Source: Arthrobacter sp. OVS8
GTDB taxonomy: Bacteria > Actinomycetota > Actinomycetes > Actinomycetales > Micrococcaceae
Direction of reading: 5' to 3'
DNA: 64,000 bases
NCBI GenBank assembly: GCA_028370155.1
Contig: CP116670.1
Coordinates: 1,922,001-1,986,000, forward strand
In this document: positions 56,725 through 64,000 of the stretch, piece by piece
Layout: every line of letters begins with the position of its first letter
Numbering within the stretch: position 1 is the first letter of the stretch
Notes under the pieces: model-generated
Seen by the model: only the letters and a program-made list of their open reading frames with translations
The model's database searches: none
What the model was told of the DNA's origin: nothing
Translations under genes and position numbers: made by a program

Positions 56725-58388
56725 TTATGCCTCCAGGTGGGTGGGGGCGAACATCTTGAGCAAGGTTTCGACGACGACGACGTTCGGTCCGTCGGCGGCG
56801 AATCCTGCCCTGAGCGCGTCCCCGACGTCCTCGGGGGCAACGCGGACGGCCGGAACCCCGAACGCCTCCGCCAGCTTGACGAAGTCGGGACGGGCGAGTT
56901 CGGTGGCGGTGGCCTTGCCGAAGGCGCCCACCATGTATTCACGCAGGATGCCGTAGCCGCCGTCGTCCACTATCAGCCAGGTGACCGGGACGTTGTGCTG
57001 CTTGGCCGTGGCCAGCTCGGAGATGGAGTACATCGCCGAACCGTCGCCGGACACGGCGAGCACACGGGCTGAACCGCCGGGCCGGCCGGTGGTTTCCAGT
57101 CCGACGGCGCCGCCGATCGCCGCGGGGAAGCCGAAGCCCAGCCCGCCGGCGCCCTGGGCGGAGTGGAACTGGCCTTCGCGGGCGTCCCAGCAGCTCCAGG
57201 CCCAGTAGGCGGAGATGGTCATGTCCCAGAACGTCTGCATGGCGGAGGGGACGGCCTCGCGGATGTCCGCCATGAACTGCAGTTCCTTGCCGAGGTCCTG
57301 GGATTCCAGCCGGGCCTTGACCTTGGCCAGGGATTCCTTGACCAGCGCTTCCGGTGAGGTGCCGTGCCAGTCCGCACGCTCCCCGTGCGGCTCCGTCAGG
57401 GCGGCGTCGAGGGCGTCGAGCGCCTGCCCGGCGTCGGCCCGGATGCCCAGGCCGGGGCGGTTGGATTCCAGCACGCGGGGTTCGGCGTCGATCTGGATGA
57501 TCCGGCCCCGCGGCTCAAAGGTGAAGTAGTTGGACGTCACTTCACCCAGCGAGGAGCCGATGACGATCAGCACGTCGGCGTCTTCGAGCAGCTCCGTCAT
57601 GTGCTGGTCCTCGATCCAGGACTGCAGTGAGAGCTCGTGGTTCCACGGGAACGCGCCGTTGCCCCCGGGGTGCAGATAACCGGCGCCCGCAGCTTCTCGG
57701 CAATGGAGAGCAACGATTTCTCGGCCCGGCCGCGGCGGGTGCCACCGCCGGCGATGATGGCGGGACGTTCCGCCGTCGAAAGCCATTTCACGGCTTCGCG
57801 GACCAGTTCCACACGGGGCGGGTTGTCGGCGGTTTCGGCGAGGGCGTCCTCCACCGGCGGAACCATGATGGGATCCAGCAGGACGTTCTGCGGGATTTCC
57901 AGCCACACGGGTCCCTGCGGCGAGGAGATCGCCTCGGTCCAGGCGTCTTGGATAGCGGAGGGGATGCCGGAGGCGTGCTGGATCAGCCGCTGGCTCTTGG
58001 TGACGTTCGCGGCCGAGGCCTTCTGGTCATCGAGCTGGTGCAGCATGCCCTTGCGGCGCGCGCCGAGCCCTTCGAGCGGGATCTGGCTCGCGACGACCAC
58101 CATGGGAACGCCGGTGGCGTAGGCTTCCTGCAGACCGGCCAGGGAGGTCAGGGCGCCGGGGCCGGTGGAGAGGAAGAGGACGCCCACCTCGCCGGTGGCG
58201 CGGGAGTAGCCGTCAGCTGCGAAGGCCGAGTTGTTCTCCACCCGGGAGGAGACGAAGTGCAGGTTTCCGCGGCCCATCGCATCGAAGAGGCCCAGGGCGT
58301 GCTGGCCCGGGATGCCGAAGACGGTCTTGGCGCCGAGGGCTTCGAGGGTCTCGACGACGAGGTCGCCGCCGTTGCGTACGCCGGTCAC
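56725..58388 (-). CDS. Thiamine-diphosphate decarboxylase (candidate 2-ketoarginine decarboxylase), one frame break
   Basis: About 554 residues with one missing G near 57672 (VICTPG joins [11 protein letters not shown]). It has the TPP-enzyme layout: [12 protein letters not shown] with the catalytic Glu in [13 protein letters not shown], a middle domain, and the TPP motif [24 protein letters not shown]...DDGGYG. The family includes acetolactate synthase, benzoylformate decarboxylase and AruI, the 2-ketoarginine decarboxylase of the arginine transaminase route (similar length). The preceding gene is a ureohydrolase, which favours AruI-like chemistry, but this is inference. GTG 58388 overlaps that gene by 4 bases. 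Confidence 0.82.
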
Positions 58389-59521
58389 TGGGATACCCCG
58401 CTTTCGACGCGCTGGGACGCCGGAGTCGCGAAGCCTGCCGGACGGCGGGATTCCTGGCCGAGGGCCTGGGCGGCATAACCGTTGGCCGCGCCGAAGCGGT
58501 CGCCTTCCACCGCGCGGTCCGCCATCAGTGTGACCAGTTCGTAGGCCACGTGGCTGGCGGCGACGCCGGTGATGTCCGCATGGTCGTACGCGGGGGCGAC
58601 CTCGACGACGTCGGCCCCCACGAGGTTCATGCCGCGGAAGCCGCGGATGATTTCCAGCAGTTCGCGGCTGGTGATGCCGCCGGCTTCCGGGGTTCCGGTG
58701 CCGGGCGCGTGGGCCGGATCCAGCACGTCGATGTCCACCGAGATGTAGAGCGGGCGGTTGCCGATCCGGTCGCGGACCTTGGCGACGGTTTCCAGCACGC
58801 CCTGGTAGTAGACGTCGGCGGAGGTGACGATGCCGAAGCCGAAGCGGTGGTCGTCGTCGAGGTCCTTCTTGCCGTAGAGCGGGCCTCGGGTGCCGATGTG
58901 GCTGATGGCCTCGGTGTCCAGGATGCCTTCCTCGACAGCGCGGCGGAACGGGGTGCCGTGGGTGTATTCGGCACCGAAGTAGGTGTCCCAGGTATCCAGG
59001 TGCGCGTCGAAGTGCAGCATGGCGACGGGCTCGCCGGCGCGTTCCGCGGCGGCGCGCAGCAGCGGCAGCGCGATGGTGTGGTCGCCGCCGAGGGTGACCA
59101 GTTTGCTGCCGGAGGCGGTCAGGTCCAGGGCGTTCTGCTGGATGGTCTCGATCGCTTCGTTGATGTTGAAGGGATTGACGGCCATGTCGCCGGCGTCGGC
59201 CACCTGGATGTTTTCGAACGGGCTGACGTCCCAGGCCGGGTTGTACGGGCGCAGCAGGCGGCTGGCCTCGCGGATGTGGTTGGACCCGAAGCGGGCGCCG
59301 GGGCGGTACGAGACGCCCGAGTCGAAGGGGACGCCGACCAGGGTGACGTCCGCCTTCGCGACCTGGTCCAGCCGCGGCAGGCGCGCATAGGTGGCGGCTC
59401 CCGCGTAGCGCGGAATGCGGGATGAATCGATGGGGCCAAGGTTGCCATTGGCCTCGATGCGCAGCTCTTCCAAAGAAAGCCTCTCCTTCGAGGATTGACC
59501 GACGGGTGTGACAGCCATCAT
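58385..59521 (-). CDS. Ureohydrolase (agmatinase/guanidinobutyrase family)
   Basis: An intact 378-residue arginase-fold enzyme. The binuclear manganese site is visible: [16 protein letters not shown] (His), [14 protein letters not shown] (Asp-His-Asp) and [23 protein letters not shown] (Asp-x-Asp). It hydrolyses a guanidino compound to an amine plus urea. Agmatine or 4-guanidinobutyrate are the usual substrates, the latter fitting a TPP decarboxylase neighbour. The start is uncertain: ATG 59521 or 59518, or a TTG at 59473 that has an AAGGAG site and gives [14 protein letters not shown]. The operon continues directly into the decarboxylase. Confidence 0.88.
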   Translation of the reverse strand: MMAVTPVGQSSKERLSLEELRIEANGNLGPIDSSRIPRYAGAATYARLPRLDQVAKADVTLVGVPFDSGVSYRPGARFGSNHIREASRLLRPYNPAWDVSPFENIQVADAGDMAVNPFNINEAIETIQQNALDLTASGSKLVTLGGDHTIALPLLRAAAERAGEPVAMLHFDAHLDTWDTYFGAEYTHGTPFRRAVEEGILDTEAISHIGTRGPLYGKKDLDDDHRFGFGIVTSADVYYQGVLETVAKVRDRIGNRPLYISVDIDVLDPAHAPGTGTPEAGGITSRELLEIIRGFRGMNLVGADVVEVAPAYDHADITGVAASHVAYELVTLMADRAVEGDRFGAANGYAAQALGQESRRPAGFATPASQRVESGVSQ

Positions 59522-59708
59522 ACACTCGAAGTTGTCTCTTGTGCATCAAATGTTTACTGATGCTCGCCATGTGACGGTGGTCCGACGTTCCAGCCCAGTT
59601 GCTTTCCCCGGCTGCGGCTGGCGCCGAGCCAACCCGCGGAAATCCAGGGGCTGCGTCCGCTTGGGGCCGGTACCGGAGCGAGTAACTGGGCAGGAGCGCG
59701 GACCGGAC

Positions 59709-60283
59709 CTAGCGGCTGGCGGCGGGGACCAGCACCCAGAGGACCTCGACGGCGTCGTCCGTCGGGTTCACCCAGGTGTGCGGCTCGCGGCCGGGGAACG
59801 TCACGGTGTCCCCGTGTGCAGTTCGAATTCTTCGTTGGTGAGGATCAGCCGGATGCTGCCTTTGACCACGTGGAGGACGTCGACGTCGCAGTCCACTGCG
59901 TAGAGTTCCGATTCGCCGCGGCCGCGGGGCTCGATCACGGCCTGGATGATCTGCACACGGCGCTCCGAGCGCGCGGTCAGCAGCCGCTCCACGATGCCCT
60001 CGCCGCCGAGCGAGATCCGCGGGCCCTCGTTCTTCTTGGTGAGATGCGTTTCCGGGGCGGCGAAGAGATCGCCGATCGAGATGGAGAGCACCTGGCACAG
60101 CGTCACCAGGGACGCCACCGACGGTGAAGTGAGGTCGCGCTCCACCCGACTGAGGAAACCTTTGGTCAGCCCGGTGGCATCGGCCACCTGCTCGATGGTG
60201 AGCCGCTGCGACTGCCTCGCGGCGCGGATCCGGGAACCGATGGCAACGGGAACGTTGCTCGGTTCAACTGGTAGTGCCTTCAT
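59709..60283 (-). CDS. XRE-family regulator with C-terminal cupin, one frame break
   Basis: About 191 residues with one missing G near 59815 (FELHTG joins DTVTFPGREPHTWVNP). The N-terminal HTH reads IGSRIRAARQSQRLTIEQVADATGLTKGFLSRVERDLTSPSVASL. The cupin sensor (about residues 115-188) has VLHVVKGSIRLIL and FPGREPHTWVN. Proteins of this build (PuuR-like) control polyamine and amino-acid catabolism. It lies between the ureohydrolase operon and the divergent sodium:solute symporter, whose promoter holds several palindromes, and probably regulates both. ATG 60283 follows AAAGG. Confidence 0.85.
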
Positions 60284-60385
60284 GTAGGAACCTTTCACGG
60301 CCGGCCGCTCGGCCCCATTGTTGGAGCAATACTAGCGGGACGGCATCCCCAGGAGGCCGGATCCGCCCGCGCCGCGTAATGCGTC

Positions 60386-60415
60386 TTGACTGTTACCCGG
60401 ATCACAACATACTGT
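60386..60415 (+). promoter_or_regulatory. Candidate promoter of the sodium:solute symporter gene
   Basis: TTGACT (60386-60391) is followed at 16-18 bases by CATACT/TACTGT. It lies in the 310-base divergent gap, about 180 bases before the symporter start, leaving a long leader. Confidence 0.45.
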
Positions 60416-60417
60416 TT

Positions 60418-60459
60418 GGCAACAAGTGTTGCCTATTAGGCAATAGATGCCATAAGGCA
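60418..60459. promoter_or_regulatory. Cluster of three GGCA/TGCC palindromes (candidate XRE-cupin operators)
   Basis: GGCAACAAGTGTTGCC (60418-60433), TTGCCTATTAGGCAA (60429-60443) and TGCCATAAGGCA (60448-60459) lie immediately downstream of the candidate promoter, positioned to block it. The remainder of the gap to 60593 shows a GAGGAG ribosome site and GC-rich self-complementary leader sequence but no recognised element. Confidence 0.6.
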
Positions 60460-60593
60460 CGGCGGAGTACCTTACCCAGGGACACTTCCGCCGGCAGACC
60501 GTCACCGTACCCGTCATGAAGCACCTGAGCCCCGGCGCCCTGTTCAGCGCCGGAGGGTTCAGCCGTGCTCCGAACAGCTCTGAGGAGCCCTTA

Positions 60594-62115
60594 ATGGACG
60601 CAAGTTTCGTCAACATCGCCATTGTGGTGGTGTACCTGGTCGCCATGCTGGCGTTCGGGTGGTGGGGTAAGTCCCGCACCAAGAACAACAGCGACTTCCT
60701 GGTGGCGGCCGCCGCCTCGGCCCGTTCCTCTACACCGGAACCATGGCCGCCGTCGTGCTCGGTGGCGCCTCCACCGTCGGTGGCGTCGGCCTGGGCTACA
60801 AGTTCGGCATCTCCGGCATGTGGCTCGTCGTCGCGATCGGCGCCGGCGTGCTGCTGCTCAGCCTGCTCTTCGCCGGCACCATCCAGAAACTCAAGATCTA
60901 CACCGTGTCCCAGATGCTGAGCCTGCGCTACGGCAGCAACGCCACCCAGACGTCCGGCATCGTGATGCTGGCCTACACGCTGATGCTCTGCGCCACCTCC
61001 ACCGGCGCCTACGCCACCATCTTTGTGGTCCTCTTCGGCTGGGACCGCGCCCTCGCGATCGCCATCGGCGGCGCGATTGTCCTGGTCTACTCGACCATCG
61101 GCGGCATGTGGTCCATCACGCTGGCCGACCAGGTCCAGTTCGTCATCAAGACGGTCGGCATCTTCCTCCTGATGCTGCCGTTCACGCTCAACGCAGCCGG
61201 CGGCTTCGAGGGCATCCGGGCCCGCGTGGATGCCAGCTTCTTCCAGATTGACGGTATCGGCGTCCAGACGATCATCACGTACTTCGTCGTCTACACCCTG
61301 GGCCTGCTGATCGGCCAGGACATCTGGCAGCGCGTCTTCACCGCCAAGACCCCTCGGTGGCCCGCTGGGGCGGCGCCACGGCCGGCATCTACTGCATCCT
61401 CTACGGTGCAGCCGGTGCCCTGATCGGCCTGGGCGCCCGCGTGGCGCTGCCGGACATCGACGTCAAGGCCCTCGGCAAGGACGTTGTCTACGCCGAGGTC
61501 GCCACCAACCTGCTGCCGATCGGCATCGGCGGCCTGGTGCTCGCCGCCGCTGTCGCCGCCATGATGTCCACGGCTTCCGGCGCCCTGATCGCCGCCGCCA
61601 CCGTGGCCCGCGCCGACGTCCTGCCGTTCGTCGCCAGCTGGTTCGGCAAGAACATCAACACCGATGACACGGACAACCCGGAGCACGACGTCAGGGCCAA
61701 CCGTATGTGGGTCCTGGGCCTCGGGATCGTCGCGATCATCGTCGCCATCATCACCAAGGACGTCGTCGCAGCCCTCACCATCGCGTACGACATCCTGGTG
61801 GGCGGCCTCCTCGTCGCCATCCTGGGCGGCCTGGTCTGGAAGCGCGGCACCGGTGTGGCCGCCGCCGCCTCCATGGCGGTGGGCTCGGTCATCACCCTCG
61901 GGACCATGATCGTCCTGGAGATCAACGCTGAGGTCCCGCTGGACGGCATCTACGCCAACGAGCCGATCTACTTCGGCCTGCTGGCCTCCGCAGTGGTTTA
62001 CATTGCGGTGTCCCTGCTGACCAAGCCGACGGACCCCGCGGTCATGGCCAACTGGCACCGCCGCGTCGCCGGCGGCGCGGCCGAGGAAGAACAGGTCCCC
62101 GTCCTGACCCATTAG
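60594..62115 (+). CDS. Sodium:solute symporter (SSS family), two frame breaks
   Basis: About 507 residues after adding one base near 60710 (FLVAA joins RRLGPFLYTGTMAAVVLGG) and one near 61352 (TAKT joins PSVARWGG). Thirteen predicted helices carry SSS features: VLGGASTVGGVGLGYKFGISGMW, SLRYGSNATQT and AAVAAMMSTASGALIAAATV, where Ser/Thr residues form the sodium site. It imports an organic solute with sodium. Located opposite the XRE-cupin regulator and the ureohydrolase operon, it may import arginine-derived or guanidino compounds. ATG 60594 has GAGGAG. Confidence 0.86.
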
Positions 62116-62151
62116 GGTCTTGACCCACTAGGGTTCTGACAGCGAGTTAAC

Positions 62152-62193
62152 GTTCGACGGCGGCGCTCCCACTGAGGGGCGCCGCCGTCGAAC
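62152..62193. terminator. Bidirectional terminator hairpin
   Basis: A 15-base perfect stem (62152-62166 with 62179-62193), flanked by short TTAA tracts, between the convergent symporter and acidic-protein genes. Confidence 0.8.
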
Positions 62194-62237
62194 TTAAGCT
62201 GAACCTTCAACCCGGTTGACACTCAAACCGTTGGGCA

Positions 62238-62474
62238 TCATTCATTTTCCTCAGGCTCAAGGAATTCTTCCCCGTCGCGGGCCACCACCGGTTTCTCGTC
62301 GCCCAGGAAGTCCTGTTCGTCCAAGGGCACGATCCGGTCGGCCTCTTCGAACAGCTCTTCCTCCTCGGTCTCCGCGGCGTCACTCACGGGCGCGTCCTCG
62401 GCGTAGTCGTAGGCGGGATCGGACTCGAGGGAATCCCGGGCCGGCTGGATAGGACGGGAACCGATGTTGTCCAT
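62238..62474 (-). CDS. Small acidic protein of unknown function
   Basis: 78 residues, strongly acidic and probably unstructured: DYAEDAPVSDAAETEEEELFEEADRIVPLDEQDF, ending EFLEPEENE. ATG 62474 follows a clear GGAGG site, which supports real translation. There is no signal peptide and no membrane segment. Similar short acidic proteins of Arthrobacter-like genomes are uncharacterised, and no function is proposed. Confidence 0.65.
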   Translation of the reverse strand: MDNIGSRPIQPARDSLESDPAYDYAEDAPVSDAAETEEEELFEEADRIVPLDEQDFLGDEKPVVARDGEEFLEPEENE

Positions 62475-62737
62475 GATGCAACCTCCGTGTGACTGGGGTG
62501 GCGGCAGCGGCTCCGAAGAGCACACCCTGGATTTTCATTCGAACACCGGGAACCCGGCCGGTCAAGACCTCCCGCCGACGCTGACCGCGGCAGCCGCAAA
62601 CGTCCGCCCAGCGCCAGGATTTTTACGGTTTGCCTAAACTCCCCGCTGAGGATCACCAGCCGAAAAAACGCGGAAATACGGGGTACGCTGGGAACGCAAT
62701 GGGGCCGAACCATGCCCGCTTAAGCCCAGGAGCTTCC

Positions 62738-63936
62738 GTGTCTCAGCACGCCACATCTGATCCGTCCAACCCGGACCCCCGCCGCCCGGAACCCCGCGAG
62801 GACGCGCCCGCCGCCCCGCACGCCGCAACATCCAGCAGCGCAACTCCGCCCGCCGCCACACCCAGCGCGGCGGACATCAAGCGGTGGCGGCAGTACCTCG
62901 CCGACGAACGCGCCGAAGCTTCCGTCTACCGGGACCTGGCCCAGAACCGCGACGGCGAAGAGCGCGAGATCCTCCTCGCCCTGGCCGAGGCCGAAGGCCG
63001 CCACGAGGCGCACTGGCTCCAACTGCTCGGCGACCAGGCCGGCCGCCCCCGCCCCGCCTCACTCCGCAGTCAGTTCCTGGGTTTCCTGGCACGCCACTTC
63101 GGCTCGGTGTTTGTGCTGGCCCTCGCCCAGCGGGCCGAAAGCCGGTCTCCGTACGCCACCGAGCCCTCCGCCACGCCGGCCATGGTTGCCGACGAACAGA
63201 TCCACGAGGAAGTGGTCCGCGGGCTCGCCACCCGGGGCCGCAACCGGCTGGCCGGCACGTTCCGCGCGGCCGTCTTCGGGGCCAACGACGGGCTGGTCAG
63301 CAACCTGTCCCTGGTCATGGGCATGGCTGCCTCCGGCGTGGGCAGTTCCGTGGTCCTGCTCAGCGGTGTCGCCGGGCTGCTGGCCGGGGCGCTGTCCATG
63401 GGAGCCGGCGAATTCATTTCCGTGCGCTCCCAGCGCGAACTCCTGGCCGCTACGCTCCCCACCCAGATCACCCTGGCCGCCGCACCGTCGCTCGACATCG
63501 CACACAACGAACTCCTGCTGGTCTACCTGGCCCGCGGCATGTCGCGGGAGGCTGCCGAGCACCGCGTCGCGGAGCGGATGGGCCTGCGCGACTGCGACTG
63601 CGATCCCAGCCTCTCCCTGCAGCCGGAGGTCCCGGAATCCCGGGACGAACATGTTGCCGTCGGCACCGCCTGGAGCGCGGCGGCGTCGAGCTTCTGCTTC
63701 TTCGCCTCCGGCGCCATCGTGCCCATCCTGCCCTTTGTCCTGGGCATGACCGGCGTCGCGGCTCTCGTGGTGTCCGCGGCTCTGGTGGGCCTGGCACTCC
63801 TGTTCACCGGCGGCGTCGTCGGACTCCTCTCCGGCACCTCGCCCACCACGCGCGGCTCCGCCAGCTGGCGATCGGCATGGGCGCGGCCGGTGTGACCTAT
63901 CTGCTCGGTATGGCCTTCGGCGCCGTGGTCGCCTAG
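62738..63936 (+). CDS. Ferritin-like (rubrerythrin) domain fused to a VIT1/CCC1 transporter, one frame break
   Basis: About 399 residues with one missing base near 63857 (LLSGTSPTTR joins LRQLAIGMGAAGVTYLLG). After a disordered Pro/Ala tail, residues about 48-145 form a four-helix ferritin-like domain (YLADERAEASVYRDLAQN, LLALAEAEGRHEAHWLQLLGD, with Glu/His iron ligands). Residues about 170-395 are the VIT1 membrane domain (FRAAVFGANDGLVSNLSLVMGMA, LSMGAGEFISVRSQREL). Such fusions (MbfA-like) export iron or manganese. GTG 62738 follows AGGAG. Confidence 0.88.
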
Positions 63937-64000
63937 TGGACGGTCCTGAGTTCCGGGACCGGTCACCGCGGCACAGCCGTCCCCGCACCACGTGGCGGAT

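Overview
This window looks like a chromosomal segment of a high-GC actinobacterium of the Arthrobacter / Pseudarthrobacter type (Micrococcaceae). The evidence is the very GC-rich third codon positions, frequent GTG/TTG starts, and the gene content: an Rpf-like transglycosylase, a DUF222/HNH protein, a DUF6318-type lipoprotein, an MSMEG_6728-family protein, and many DUF and MFS genes typical of soil Arthrobacter. No rRNA, tRNA, prophage, transposase or CRISPR was seen.

The sequence carries an artefact that affects almost every reading. More than 40 breaks in reading frame occur across about 28 genes. Every one that I could follow behaves as a single missing base, most often in a run of G or C. 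None needs an extra base, and adding back one base per break restores full-length, conserved proteins. I therefore annotate whole genes across the breaks and treat them as probably functional genes in an uncorrected assembly, not as pseudogenes.

Layout. 1-22.4 kb is a mixed housekeeping and accessory stretch: acyl-CoA synthetase end, SulP transporter, adenine/adenosine deaminase, a UvrA-like ATPase, an Rpf/LysM cell-wall protein with a structured leader, small DUF genes, a DUF222-HNH protein, an alpha/beta hydrolase, a VOC protein, gamma-glutamyltransferase, an OFA-type MFS carrier with a 47-residue partner protein, Tex and a SOUL protein. 22.6-26.2 kb is a large RecB-like nuclease/SF1 helicase fusion. 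26.2-35.5 kb is a minus-strand catabolic operon: TIM-barrel isomerase/decarboxylase-like protein, DAK-type kinase, RpiB-type isomerase, 3-hydroxyacyl-CoA-dehydrogenase-like enzyme, SDR, a tiny membrane protein, an MFS carrier and a triose-phosphate-isomerase homologue. A GntR regulator sits upstream, three TCCTATAGGA-type operators accompany it, and the region is flanked on both sides by related GGGACATGYCC-containing repeats. The kinase and two isomerases match the known route from L-erythrulose to D-erythrose 4-phosphate. The dehydrogenase and TIM barrel could feed it by 3-oxidation and decarboxylation of a C5 sugar acid.

35.5-42.8 kb holds redox genes (old yellow enzyme, zinc alcohol dehydrogenase, SnoaL-FMO fusion) next to a GAF-domain regulator, then an alpha/beta hydrolase with a divergent WYL regulator. 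42.8-45.0 kb holds two exported proteins and a PPOX-type protein. 45.0-49.4 kb is a methylcytosine-related defence island: Vsr, a small unknown protein, McrC and McrB. 49.5-56.6 kb holds a thioesterase, a heterodimeric ABC exporter with one degenerate ATPase site, a DHA2 drug exporter and a MarR regulator. 56.7-62.1 kb holds a ureohydrolase/TPP-decarboxylase operon, an XRE-cupin regulator and a divergent sodium:solute symporter, which fit the 2-ketoarginine / guanidinobutyrate route. The window ends with a small acidic protein and a ferritin-like/VIT1 fusion.
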